Part shown: piece after piece, positions 1-8,792 of the stretch
Position numbering within the stretch: position 1 is the stretch's first letter
Layout of the letters: the number at the start of each line of letters is the position of its first letter
Assembly (NCBI RefSeq): GCF_900215575.1
Contig: NZ_OBEJ01000003.1
Span: 434,001 to 498,000 of the forward strand
DNA from: Natronoarchaeum philippinense
GTDB taxonomy: Archaea > Halobacteriota > Halobacteria > Halobacteriales > Natronoarchaeaceae
Length of the DNA stretch: 64,000 bases
Direction of reading: 5' to 3'
The notes under the pieces: model-generated
Seen by the model: the letters and a program-made list of their open reading frames with translations, nothing else
Databases searched by the model: none
Told to the model about the DNA's origin: nothing
Translations under genes and position numbers: made by a program

Positions 1-450
1 CCGGGCTTCGAGGTCGGCGACAACGTCGGCTGCTCGCTCCGCGCGGCCGGTCGCTCGCCCGATCCGTTCGATATCGTCGAGCACGTCGCCGACGCTGTGG
101 GGATCGGTGGTCAGGATCTCTGGGTCGGCGTCGATCCGATCGACTGCGTCCTCGACGAGCACCGAGTCGACCGCACAGACGTCACAGATCCCCTGCGTGA
201 CGATCAGGTCGGGGTCGACCCGATCGAGCGCCGCGATGTCGATCTCGTAGACGCCGCCGGCGCGCTCGGCGTCGAGCACCTGCGCGTCGATCTCGGCGCT
301 GCTCGCGCCGGCGTCGATCCGCGAGCGGTTGATCGACGGCTTCGCCGCGGCCGCGGGCGGCACGTCACACTCGTGTGAGACGCCGACGGGCCCGATCCCC
401 AGCGCGTAGGCGATCTCGGTCGCCGAGGGCAGCAGGGTGACGACGTTCAT
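1..450 (-). CDS. Cobalamin-binding protein, BtuF-like (C-terminus outside window)
   Basis: The reading frame starts at an ATG at 450 and runs off the left edge, giving the first 150 residues. The N-terminus contains LLPSATEIAYALG followed by GVSHECDVPP, and later VTQGICDVCAVD, all typical of the helical-backbone metal-receptor fold of BtuF-type corrinoid-binding proteins. In that family the protein hands cobalamin to the BtuCD ABC importer. No lipobox or signal peptide is visible at this N-terminus, so a soluble or otherwise retained form is possible; haloarchaea often carry such a leaderless paralogue. No transporter genes lie inside the window. The family call is firm, the exact ligand is inferred. 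Confidence 0.85.
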   Translation of the reverse strand, partial: MNVVTLLPSATEIAYALGIGPVGVSHECDVPPAAAAKPSINRSRIDAGASSAEIDAQVLDAERAGGVYEIDIAALDRVDPDLIVTQGICDVCAVDSVLVEDAVDRIDADPEILTTDPHSVGDVLDDIERIGRATGRAERAADVVADLEAR

Positions 451-526
451 GCCTCGACTCTGGGCCGGCGCGGTGTTAAATCCGCGCACGCGGCGGCGTC
501 AGGACGCCGACCGGTGGACGCGGGCA

Positions 527-532
527 TTTATC
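527..532 (+). promoter_or_regulatory. TATA element for the gene at 556
   Basis: TTTATC lies 24-29 nt upstream of the ATG at 556. This spacing puts transcription start at or next to the start codon, as in leaderless haloarchaeal mRNAs. Confidence 0.45.
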
Positions 533-555
533 CGACGTGCTCGCCACCTCTCGGT

Positions 556-873
556 ATGACCGATCTGGAGACCCGCGAGCAGTACGAGGCGCTGATCGAC
601 GACCTCGCGGCCGACGCCCGCGAGCGCTCGCCCGGCGAGCCGACCACCGACGACTGCTGGGACAGCGTCGCCGCGTTCGTGCCCGAGTTGAGTGGGCCGG
701 TCTGTGCCCGCGTCCTCGAACTGTCCGATAGCGATCCGGACGCGGAACTCGTCGAGCACGTCACCGACGCTCGGGACTCCGACGCCGCCGAGCATCAGCG
801 CGCCGAGGCCGTGACGGTGCTCCTGCAGGACGTGGAACTGCGCCTCAGCGACGCCGACACGGAAGAGAACTAA
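556..873 (+). CDS. Hypothetical acidic protein, 105 aa
   Basis: The start at 556 is preferred over an in-frame start at 514 because a TATA element sits about 25 nt before it. The protein opens MTDLETREQYEALIDDL and is very acidic, mostly helical by composition, with no membrane segment and no recognisable catalytic motif. Two cysteines (DDCWD and VCARV) are isolated. It converges with the PINc-ATPase gene, with a 21-bp gap. I do not recognise a family; it looks like a haloarchaea-restricted small cytoplasmic protein. Confidence 0.7.
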   Translation: MTDLETREQYEALIDDLAADARERSPGEPTTDDCWDSVAAFVPELSGPVCARVLELSDSDPDAELVEHVTDARDSDAAEHQRAEAVTVLLQDVELRLSDADTEEN

Positions 874-894
874 TCGCGGCCGCTGTCGGCTGCT

Positions 895-2769
895 TCAGGA
901 CGGGACGACGGTGATCTGTCGCCGGCGGTCGATCGCACGCTCTAACTCCTCGGCGATGGCGCTGCCGCGCGAGACCTGCACCTCGCCGCCGCGGCTCACC
1001 GTCGCGGTGAAGAGATACTCCTCGTCGGCCTGCACTTCGACGGTCTCGCCGGCGTGGCCCTCGACGGGCACGATCACGTGCTGGGAGGTGATCTCGGGCT
1101 GGACGATCTGGCCGGGCTGGCCGCCCGAGGCGTCGCCGCCGCCGGACTGTCCGCCCGCACCGCCGCTACCCGAACCGGCGCCCGGCGGCTTCTCGTCGTG
1201 GGTGCGAACGTCGATGTCGATCCCAAGTCTGTTCTCCACGTCCTGAATGCGTCCGCCGCCTTTGCCGATGACCGTCGAGATGTCGTCGTCCTCGACGTAC
1301 ACCACGGCGCTGTTTTGACTCTTGAGTTCCACGTCGACGTGGCCCCGAGCGATCGACCGAATTTCGCGTTCGATCTCTTGACGGGCGATCCGGTCGACGC
1401 CGGCCTCGTCGCCGTCGTCCTCGTCGTTCAGCGGGACGGTGACGACCTGCCGGTTGAACGTGTAGATCTCGTAGGCGGGTTCGCCCGTCTCGAAGTCCTT
1501 GATGACGATTACCGGGCGGGCGAGGTCCTCTTCCATCAGGCCGTGGGGGACCTTCACCTCGGTCGCCACGTCGTAGACGGTGTGGACCTCGCCGGCCTCG
1601 ATGTAGACGACGGTGTCGACGACCTGTGGGATCATGCCGAGCTCGACCCGGCCGACCAGCCGCTGGAGGGCGTCGATCGCGCGCGTCGCGTGGACGACGC
1701 CGATCATGCCGACGCCGGCCAGCCGCATGTCCGCGAACACCTCGAAGTCGTCGGTCTTTCGCACCTCGTCGTAGATGGTGTAGTCGGGCCGGACCATCAG
1801 CAGCGAGTCGGCCGTCATCGCCATCTCGCCGCCCAGCTCTGTGTACTGAGTAATTTCAGGCCCGACCTGCAGGTCACGCGGCTTCTCCATCGTCTTGACG
1901 GAGTAGTCGCTGTCGACGAGGAAGTGCGCGACAGCTTGGGCGAACGTCGACTTCCCGGCGCCGGGGGATCCCGAGATGAGGATGCCGCGCTGGCGCTCTT
2001 TCATCCGGTCGCGGAGCTCGTCGGCGAACTCGTAGTCGTCCAGATCGGTCTGGACGATCGGCCGGACGGCGGTGATCTCGACGCCGTCGGAAAACGGCGG
2101 CTGGGCGATGGCGATCCGGTAGTCGCGGAACTGCACGATCGTCATGCCCGGCTCGGAGAGTTCGATAAAGCCCTCGTGGGACTCCTTGGCGGCGTTTGTG
2201 ATCTCTTGGGCGAGTTCTTTCATCTCGCTCTCGGCGAGGGCGTCCTCGGCGATCGTCTCGTAGTGCATGTCGCCGATGGCGCCCCGCTTTGCCTTCGGTG
2301 CGACCTCGGTCTTGAGGTGGACGCTCATCGTCTGGTCGTCGAAATACTCCTCGACCGACAGCGTCCCGACCTCCTCGGTCTCGGGGGAGATGTACTCGAC
2401 TGCCAGTCCTTTCGCTTCCGCGACCTCGCTCTGGACGATGTCGCTAGTGACGAACGTGGCGTCGAGGTCGGCGGCCAGATCGCGGATCAGCGCGTCGATC
2501 TCGCCCTCGCTGGCGTGGCCGCGCTCGATCGCGTCCGGGCGCTCGCCGACGTACTCCAGATCGATCTCGCCGTCGTCGGCGTGGCCGGCCAGCCGCTGGA
2601 GCTCTTCGAGTCCGTCCCAGCCGCTGTCGTGGCCGTCGTTGGCTTGGGCCTCTAGCTCGGCGACGACGGCCTCGGGGACCGAGATCGTCGCGTCGGCGAA
2701 GTCGCCGCTCTCGACGCGGTCGGACACGCGACCGTCGATTACTACGCTCGTGTCCGGAACAACCTTCAT
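895..2769 (-). CDS. PIN domain / VirB11-type ATPase / KH domain protein
   Basis: The start at 2769 (MKVVPDTSVVIDGRVSD) is chosen because the PIN domain begins immediately with its first acidic residue; the upstream extension to 2808 adds nothing. Order of domains in 624 residues: PIN nuclease fold at about 1-130, a type II/IV secretion-style ATPase with Walker A GSPGAGKST near residue 270, and a KH RNA-binding motif VIGKGGGRI near 502, followed by a glycine-rich linker and a C-terminal TRAM-like beta segment. The family is widespread in archaea and annotated as PINc/VapC-type ATPase. The domains suggest RNA binding and cleavage powered by a hexameric ATPase, but the substrate is not established. 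It is transcribed alone. Confidence 0.9.
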   Translation of the reverse strand: MKVVPDTSVVIDGRVSDRVESGDFADATISVPEAVVAELEAQANDGHDSGWDGLEELQRLAGHADDGEIDLEYVGERPDAIERGHASEGEIDALIRDLAADLDATFVTSDIVQSEVAEAKGLAVEYISPETEEVGTLSVEEYFDDQTMSVHLKTEVAPKAKRGAIGDMHYETIAEDALAESEMKELAQEITNAAKESHEGFIELSEPGMTIVQFRDYRIAIAQPPFSDGVEITAVRPIVQTDLDDYEFADELRDRMKERQRGILISGSPGAGKSTFAQAVAHFLVDSDYSVKTMEKPRDLQVGPEITQYTELGGEMAMTADSLLMVRPDYTIYDEVRKTDDFEVFADMRLAGVGMIGVVHATRAIDALQRLVGRVELGMIPQVVDTVVYIEAGEVHTVYDVATEVKVPHGLMEEDLARPVIVIKDFETGEPAYEIYTFNRQVVTVPLNDEDDGDEAGVDRIARQEIEREIRSIARGHVDVELKSQNSAVVYVEDDDISTVIGKGGGRIQDVENRLGIDIDVRTHDEKPPGAGSGSGGAGGQSGGGDASGGQPGQIVQPEITSQHVIVPVEGHAGETVEVQADEEYLFTATVSRGGEVQVSRGSAIAEELERAIDRRRQITVVPS

Positions 2770-2950
2770 ACGCTCAGTAGGGGACCGTACGTTGAAAAGG
2801 GTGTCCAACGATTCGACCGTCGGGATCGGGATGCCACGGCAGCGTCCGTTCGGTTTCGACGGTGTCGGCGTCCGCTTGGGTTCGGCAGCGTCGGCGTCCG
2901 GTCGGTCTCAGCCTCGGCGCCCAGCCGCCGCGTCGGAGGCCGTCGGGGGC

Positions 2951-3319
2951 TCAGCGCTCGGGCACCAACAGCGTAAGGTAGGCCACGACGACGGTCACCG
3001 CGGCGACCAGCCCGACCTCTTGGACGGTGATCGCTGCCTGCACCGTCGCCGAGAGGTTCCACGCGGCCAGCAGTCCGACGACGACGTAGCCCGTGATCGC
3101 CATCGACCCGAGCAGACGCCGGAACCGGGCCGTGACGCCGCGCGAGAGCGCGACGTACGCGAACAGTCCCGTGCCGATGCCGACGAGCAGTCCCGCGGGG
3201 AGGCCGACGATTGCCGAGAACCCGGTGTCGGTGGCGAGGGCGACAGTCACCGCTGTTCCGATGGCCAGAAACGCGGCGGCGCCGTCGCCCAGCGCGACCA
3301 GCGGCGTTCGAACGTTCAT
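2951..3319 (-). CDS. Small integral membrane protein, 122 aa
   Basis: The start at 3319 (MNVRTPLVALGDGAAAF) places a hydrophobic helix right at the N-terminus; an extension to 3346 is not supported. Four hydrophobic segments are visible (around residues 10-30, 35-58, 70-90 and 95-118), separated by short polar turns such as LSRGVTARFRR. There are no catalytic motifs or metal ligands. It ends in VPER. Upstream lies an AT-rich stretch between 3330 and 3380 that could hold its promoter. The function is unknown; the composition fits a haloarchaeal multi-pass membrane protein. Confidence 0.7.
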   Translation of the reverse strand: MNVRTPLVALGDGAAAFLAIGTAVTVALATDTGFSAIVGLPAGLLVGIGTGLFAYVALSRGVTARFRRLLGSMAITGYVVVGLLAAWNLSATVQAAITVQEVGLVAAVTVVVAYLTLLVPER

Positions 3320-3439
3320 ATGCGGGTTGTCTTCAGATACCCTCAAAAAACTTCCTTCAATGGTCTTCTACGCTACAAATAGCCCGGGGCGAGTTTGTGA
3401 GGTCACTCTGTACAGCCCTCCGAACGACTGGGGCCGCCG

Positions 3440-4495
3440 TCAGGCGTCCTTGCTGATCGACGCGTCGACGGTGTTGTCCTCGCCGGTTTCGGCGACGGTC
3501 TCGAACGCGCCGGTGTCGGGGTTCTTGATCGTGTAGGCCAGCAGGCTCGAAAAGCCGTTCGGCGCCGGGTGGAGGCCGAGGCCGCTACCCGCGCCGACCA
3601 GTCCCGGCGGTTCGGTATCGAGGTGCTCGCTCCACCACTCGCTCTCGAAAAAGAGCGACGCGATCTCCATGTGCTTTGCCTCGTGCGTGAAGAGATAGCA
3701 GTCGTCGTCCAGCAGCGGCCACAGCTCCTCGACCGCCGTCTCGGCCGAGGAGCGCAGGCCAACGTCGAGGAACGCAAGCGCGACCGGCTGGTCGAACTCC
3801 GGCATCGTCTCGCCGAAGTAGCCCGCGTGGATCGTCACTGCGGACGGATCGCCGTACGTTTCGATGTTCTCGACTGCTTCCTCCAGCGGCGCCGACCACG
3901 AGTTCTCCTCGTAGGTGTGAACGCGCTCGGAGGCGACCAGCAGGTGCTCGCTGTCGGTGTCGCCGGGCTCTGGCATCCCCTCGAAGCAGTCGAACGCGAC
4001 GAGCTGGCGGTCGGCGAGTCCGGCGACCAACGAGAGGTTGGCGGTGCTCCCGCCCTTGTAACAGCCGCATTCGACGATCGTACCCTCGGCGTCGGCGGGC
4101 GTCGAGAGCACTTTCGTCGCCATCACGAGATGCTCGACGAACGACGAACCGGTCGGGATCGCACGGTTGTTCCGCAGCATCTTACCGGCGAGGACGAACT
4201 TCGCGCCGAGGCCGACACCGTACTCGGAGCCGGTCTGCGGGCGGAAATACTCCCCGAGAACGATCGGAAGACTCGCCGCCAGCAGTGCGAGCCGATAGCA
4301 CCGACGTGCGGTGTCGTAGAGGGAGCCGTCGCTCACTTCGGCCGTCGTCTCTGGTTGTGCCGGCGTCGACGCCGCCGCGGCGTCTGCCGTCCCGTCTCCG
4401 GTCGGTCCGATCGGTTGGTCGGGCTCGGCTGGTCGCTCGGTGGCGACGGCGTCGTGATCTGTTGACTGGTCTGTCTGTGACGGTCGGGATTCCAT
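3440..4495 (-). CDS. TylF/MycF-type class I SAM methyltransferase, 351 aa
   Basis: After a low-complexity polar N-terminus of about 65 residues, a hydrophobic helix (LALLAASLPIVLGEYF) precedes the methyltransferase core. The SAM motif I region reads EGTIVECGCYKGGSTANLSL, followed by VAFDCFEGMPEPG and an acidic-loop segment ALAFLDVGL, the hallmarks of the TylF macrocin O-methyltransferase family. Family members O-methylate sugars in antibiotics or glycans. The hydrophobic stretch could anchor the enzyme to the membrane. The next gene downstream in the same direction on the minus strand is the membrane protein at 2951; the GNAT gene lies upstream. The acceptor is unknown, and a glycan role is only an inference. 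Confidence 0.8.
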   Translation of the reverse strand: MESRPSQTDQSTDHDAVATERPAEPDQPIGPTGDGTADAAAASTPAQPETTAEVSDGSLYDTARRCYRLALLAASLPIVLGEYFRPQTGSEYGVGLGAKFVLAGKMLRNNRAIPTGSSFVEHLVMATKVLSTPADAEGTIVECGCYKGGSTANLSLVAGLADRQLVAFDCFEGMPEPGDTDSEHLLVASERVHTYEENSWSAPLEEAVENIETYGDPSAVTIHAGYFGETMPEFDQPVALAFLDVGLRSSAETAVEELWPLLDDDCYLFTHEAKHMEIASLFFESEWWSEHLDTEPPGLVGAGSGLGLHPAPNGFSSLLAYTIKNPDTGAFETVAETGEDNTVDASISKDA

Positions 4496-4619
4496 CGGTT
4501 CGATTCTCCGGGCTATCTGTGTTTGTTATTGTCAGCCATTTTCGGACTGTGGAGTGCTTACTTCGGCAAAGAATTCGCTCACAGAGGCGCTATCGCCAAG
4601 TAATTCGTGCCTTCGAGGA

Positions 4620-5735
4620 TCAGGTCGTGTCGCGCTCGCCGTAGCTCAACAGCCAGTTGACAGTTCGCGTCAGTTCGCGTCCGTCGAGCGACCACGACTC
4701 GCCGTCGACCGGTCGGGTAACCAGCGCACAGCGGTGGTCGCTGAACTTCGAGAGCGGCAGCCGATCGTCCGGCGAGAAGCCGTAGGCCGCCAGCACGTCG
4801 TCGGGGACGATCGAACCGGTGACTGCGACCAGATCGGCGTCGGCGTGGTCGCCGAGCACGTCTCCGAGCAGCTCCGCTAGCGCCTCGCGCCAGCGCCGCC
4901 CGCCGTCCATCGGAACGATTTCGGCGATCTGAGCGATCTCGACGCCGCCGTTGGTCTGTCGCGTCCGCGCGACCGCTCCGACGACCGGTTCGCCGTTTTC
5001 CGCGGCGACGTACGTCGACCGTGACCAGACGGGGCTGCCAAAGCGCCACTCGTAGAACTCCTCGTCACGTCGGGCGTGGAACTTCGTCGGCGGATTCGCC
5101 CGGTAGAGATCGGTCAGCGCGGCGGCGTCGACGCCCGGGCGCAGGTCGACGGCCAACTCCGGCGGCGGCTGTGCCAGTTCCGTCCTGACCTCGTGATACC
5201 CCCGAACGATCGGGGCTGCCAGTTGGCCGAGCAGGGTCGCCGCTCGCCCCTCGGCGTACTGCGGGACGAACGTGTCGGGGCTTTGAACCCGATAGAACGT
5301 GCGCTTGTCGTCGACTCGCCGCCAGCCGAGGTTCAGATAGCCCGGAAGCGACGCCTCGTTGGGGAAATTAAAGAAGAGGTCGGCGTCGTTGTCCTGATAG
5401 AACTCGATCGCTCGCTCGTTCATGCGCGTGAAGATCCCCTTGCGGCGGTGATCCGGATGGACCATGGTGTCGGCCGGCTGGAGGGCCAGCGCGGTCGTCT
5501 CGCCCGCTCGCAGCCGAAACGCCATGAACGGCCGCGCTCCGACGACGGTCCCGTCCTCGACGGCGACGAACAGCGGGACGTGATCGACGTAGGGGTTCGC
5601 CCCGTATTTCCAGTCGAACCAGCGCCCCCCGCGGTTGCGGTCCCACACCGCGTCGTCGAGGGCGATCACGCCGGCGCGATCCTCGGGGCGATACCTGCGT
5701 ATCTCGTAGGTGGCCTCGAGCGAGTCGCTACTCAT
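4620..5735 (-). CDS. GNAT family N-acetyltransferase, 371 aa
   Basis: Residues 10-150 form a GNAT fold: YEIRRYRPEDRAGVIAL at the start, and the acetyl-CoA pyrophosphate loop VHPDHRRKGIFTRM near residue 95. A second half (about residues 180-365) resembles a degenerate GNAT repeat or sterol-carrier-like extension, as in Eis-type two-domain acetyltransferases, with YEWRFGSPVW in the middle. It lies upstream of, and points in the same direction as, the TylF-like methyltransferase, with a 124-bp gap. Haloarchaeal proteins of this shape often sit in polysaccharide or lipid-modification loci, but nothing here fixes the acceptor. Confidence 0.8.
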   Translation of the reverse strand: MSSDSLEATYEIRRYRPEDRAGVIALDDAVWDRNRGGRWFDWKYGANPYVDHVPLFVAVEDGTVVGARPFMAFRLRAGETTALALQPADTMVHPDHRRKGIFTRMNERAIEFYQDNDADLFFNFPNEASLPGYLNLGWRRVDDKRTFYRVQSPDTFVPQYAEGRAATLLGQLAAPIVRGYHEVRTELAQPPPELAVDLRPGVDAAALTDLYRANPPTKFHARRDEEFYEWRFGSPVWSRSTYVAAENGEPVVGAVARTRQTNGGVEIAQIAEIVPMDGGRRWREALAELLGDVLGDHADADLVAVTGSIVPDDVLAAYGFSPDDRLPLSKFSDHRCALVTRPVDGESWSLDGRELTRTVNWLLSYGERDTT

Positions 5736-5938
5736 CGTGTCACCTGACCCCAGTTCCCGCTAAAGTAATGGCCGGAGTAGCGAGAAGTCGGTGTAGTAAC
5801 CACGGCGCCGAGCCGAACGTACGTATAATGGTCTCGCAAGCAACACGAGCTTACCCGAGCGATCCGTAGCCATCGGTGACCAAGCGGCTTCGAGCCGGCC
5901 GCCCGGCGCCTTTTTCATCTGGAAGACGAAGGCCGGCC

Positions 5939-7036
5939 GTGAACGAACTCGACGAGCTCGCGGCCGAACTGGTCTCGATCCCGAGCCACGACGACGAGAC
6001 CGCGGCCGGCGAGCGGATCGCCGACTGGCTCGACGCGGAGACGGCGGCGTCGGTCCGGATCGACGAGGCCGGCAACGTGATCGCCCGACGGGGATCGGGC
6101 GACCGATCGCTGGCGCTCGTCGGCCATCACGACGTGGTGCCACCGGACGAGTCGCAGGTCGCCAGCGAGACCCTAGATGGCGCCGACGAGTACGTCGTCG
6201 AACGCCGGGACGGCCGACTGCACGGTCGCGGGAGCGCCGACATGAAGGGCGCGGTCGCCGCCGCCATGCTGGCGTTTCGGGATGCCGACCCGTCGGGCGA
6301 ACTCGTCTTCGCCAGTTTCGCCGGCGAGGAACAGGGCGGCGTCGGCGCGCAGGCGGCAATCGAGTCCGGATTCTGTCCGGAGTACGCCGTCGTCGGCGAG
6401 GGATCGACGGGCTACTCCGCACCGGGCGTGACCGATGTCGCCGTCGCACACAAGGGCCGCCGGGCAAGCACGGTCCGCGCGAGCGGACAGAGCGCGCACG
6501 CGAGCAACCCGAGCGAGGGCGAGAACGCGATCTATCGCGCCTGCGACGCCGTCGACGAACTGCGCGCGCTCGACGTGCCGACCGTCGAGGTGGCCGGCGA
6601 GGAGCTATCTGGAAGCCTCGTCGCCACCGAGGTCGAGGGCGGAACCGCGTGGAACGTCGTCCCCGACGCCTGCGAGGTGACCGTCGACGAGCGCACCGTC
6701 CCCGGCGAGCGCGCCCCGATCGAACGCGTCGAGTCGATCTCCGGCGTCGGCGTCGAGATCGAGCAGGACCTCCCGCCGATGCGCTGTGGCGACGACGCCT
6801 TCGCCGAGACCGTGCTCGACGCCGCCGCGGAAGCGCAGGACGCCGCGCCCGAACTGGTGACAAAGCCCCACGCGACTGACGCCGGCTGGCTCTCACAGGC
6901 TGGGACGACCTGCGTGGTCTGTGGCCCCGCCGAACCCGGCGAGGCGCACACCGAAGACGAGTCGGTGTCGCTGGCCGTCTTGGAACGGTGTTACGAGCTC
7001 TACCGCGGCGTCGCCGAGCGGTGGCCTGCGGTATGA
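5939..7036 (+). CDS. M20 family metallopeptidase/deacylase, 365 aa
   Basis: The GTG at 5939 (VNELDELAAELVSIPSHDDET) is chosen; the longer frame back to 5876 adds an arginine-rich tail unlike the family. Zinc-site motifs are in order: GHHDVVP, GRGSADMKG, GEEQGG with the catalytic Glu pair, and EAHTEDESV near the C-terminus, with a dimerisation lid in the middle. The family includes DapE, ArgE and the LysK hydrolase, which remove an acyl or carrier group from an amine. This copy is not beside lysine or arginine biosynthesis genes, so the substrate stays open. A carboxypeptidase gene follows 85 bp downstream on the same strand. Confidence 0.85.
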   Translation: MNELDELAAELVSIPSHDDETAAGERIADWLDAETAASVRIDEAGNVIARRGSGDRSLALVGHHDVVPPDESQVASETLDGADEYVVERRDGRLHGRGSADMKGAVAAAMLAFRDADPSGELVFASFAGEEQGGVGAQAAIESGFCPEYAVVGEGSTGYSAPGVTDVAVAHKGRRASTVRASGQSAHASNPSEGENAIYRACDAVDELRALDVPTVEVAGEELSGSLVATEVEGGTAWNVVPDACEVTVDERTVPGERAPIERVESISGVGVEIEQDLPPMRCGDDAFAETVLDAAAEAQDAAPELVTKPHATDAGWLSQAGTTCVVCGPAEPGEAHTEDESVSLAVLERCYELYRGVAERWPAV

Positions 7037-7121
7037 CTGCGGACGAACTGCTCGCCGGGCAATTCTCGATGATTTTCTGCTACAGTTGGATTGATACGTC
7101 ACCGTCGTCAACCTCCGGCGT

Positions 7122-8636
7122 ATGGCGACAGACGCGACCGAAGCAGCAGCCGACGAGACCTACGAAGAGTTTCTCGCCACCGTACAGCGACTGACGAACG
7201 TCCAGAACGCCGCCGGCGTCCTCAACTGGGATCAGGAAGTGATGATGCCCGAAGGCGGCACGCCCGCCCGTTCCCAACAGCTCTCGGCGCTCTCGGCGGT
7301 GAGCCACGAACTGCTCACTGACGACGAGACCGGCGACTACCTCGACGCACTGGAGGACGCCGACCTCGACGACGATCGGGCGGCCGTCGTGCGCGAAGTG
7401 CGCCGCGAGCACGACCGGGCGACGAGCGTCCCGACCGACCTCGTCGAGGAGATCTCGAAGACGACCACCGAGGCCCACCCCAAGTGGAAGCAAGCGCGCG
7501 AGGAAGACGACTTCTCGATCTTCGCGCCGACGCTGGAGAAGCTGATCGAACTGAAACGCGAGTACGCCGAGCACGTCGACCCCGACGCCGATCCCTACGC
7601 GGTGCTGTTCGCCGAGTACGAGCCCTACCTCGATCTCGACACCGCCGAGCGAGTGCTCGACGAACTCAAGAACGAACTGGTCCCGCTGATCGACGCCGTC
7701 GCCGACTCCGACGCCGAACTGGCGACCGACGCGTTCTCCGGGGAGTTCCCCGAAAGCGATCAAGAGGCGTTCGTCCGCGACGTGCTCGACGAACTGGGCT
7801 ACGACTGGGATCGGGGCCGCCTCGACACCGCACCTCATCCGTTCTCCTCGGGGACGCAGTTCGACGCCCGCGTCACGACGCGGTTCAACGAAGCCGATCC
7901 GATGGGCGCGCTGCTCAGCACGGTCCACGAGTTCGGCCACGCCACCTACACCCAGGGCCTGCCCGACGACCACTACGGGACGCCGCTGGGCGAGTCGCGT
8001 GACCTCTCGGTCCACGAGTCCCAGTCGCGGTTCTGGGAGAACCACGTCGGCCGCACTCGGGCCTTCTGGGAGCGCCTCCTGCCGGCGATGCAAGAGCGGT
8101 TCCCGCAGTTGGAGGGCGTCTCCGTCCAGCAAGCCTACGAGGCCGCCAATCAGGTGTACGACGACAACCTGATCCGGGTCGAAGCGGACGAGCTGACCTA
8201 TCACATGCACATCATCGTCCGCTTCGAGATCGAGCAGGCGCTGATCCGCGGCGAACTCGACGTCGAGGACGTGCCCGAGGTCTGGAACGACAAGTACGAG
8301 GAGTATCTCGGTATCCGTCCCGACACCGACGCAGAAGGCTGTCTGCAGGACATCCATTGGAGCCACGGGAGCTTCGGCTACTTCCCGACGTACACGCTCG
8401 GCAGCGTGCTGGCCGCCCAGATCGACGACGCCATCCGAGAAGATCTCGATGTCGACGAACTCGTCCGAACGGGTGAGTTCGAGCCGATCCACGAGTGGCT
8501 CACCGACACGGTCCACAGCGAGGGCTGCCGGTTCACCACCGACGACCTGATCGAGCGCGCGACCGGCGAGGAGCTGACCGCCGACTACTTCGTCGACTAC
8601 GTCACCGAGAAGTACGGCGACCTCTACGGCGTCTGA
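7122..8636 (+). CDS. Carboxypeptidase, M32 (Taq) family
   Basis: A full-length 504-residue member of family M32, a zinc carboxypeptidase that trims C-terminal residues in the cytoplasm. The catalytic HEFGH motif lies near residue 270 (STVHEFGHATY), followed about 25 residues later by the family signature SVHESQSRFWEN that supplies the third zinc ligand region. The C-terminus carries the conserved YFPTYTLGSVLAAQ block. The start at 7122 is the first ATG in frame and follows the M20 gene by 85 bp. Together with the S9 gene downstream it forms a run of cytoplasmic peptidases. Confidence 0.95.
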   Translation: MATDATEAAADETYEEFLATVQRLTNVQNAAGVLNWDQEVMMPEGGTPARSQQLSALSAVSHELLTDDETGDYLDALEDADLDDDRAAVVREVRREHDRATSVPTDLVEEISKTTTEAHPKWKQAREEDDFSIFAPTLEKLIELKREYAEHVDPDADPYAVLFAEYEPYLDLDTAERVLDELKNELVPLIDAVADSDAELATDAFSGEFPESDQEAFVRDVLDELGYDWDRGRLDTAPHPFSSGTQFDARVTTRFNEADPMGALLSTVHEFGHATYTQGLPDDHYGTPLGESRDLSVHESQSRFWENHVGRTRAFWERLLPAMQERFPQLEGVSVQQAYEAANQVYDDNLIRVEADELTYHMHIIVRFEIEQALIRGELDVEDVPEVWNDKYEEYLGIRPDTDAEGCLQDIHWSHGSFGYFPTYTLGSVLAAQIDDAIREDLDVDELVRTGEFEPIHEWLTDTVHSEGCRFTTDDLIERATGEELTADYFVDYVTEKYGDLYGV

Positions 8637-8762
8637 GCCGGCCGCTCGTCGCCGCGACAGTGCGACGCTAGCCGGCACAACGCCGCGGCGGCCCGACGCC
8701 GGGCCGCGAACTAACCGGACAACGGCACCCGGATCGCACCGATTCTTTCCGGCGCACCTACA

Positions 8763-8768
8763 TTTATC
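8763..8768 (+). promoter_or_regulatory. TATA element for the S9 peptidase gene
   Basis: TTTATC lies 25-30 nt before the ATG at 8793, in an intergenic gap of 156 bp, consistent with its own leaderless transcript. Confidence 0.5.
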
Positions 8769-8792
8769 TCCCGACCGCGTGCAGAGCCATCC

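Noticed and set aside
1054-2655. Long plus-strand frame of 533 codons opposite the PINc-ATPase gene
   Set aside because: Antisense shadow caused by high GC codon use. The minus-strand frame has PIN, Walker A and KH motifs; this one has none.
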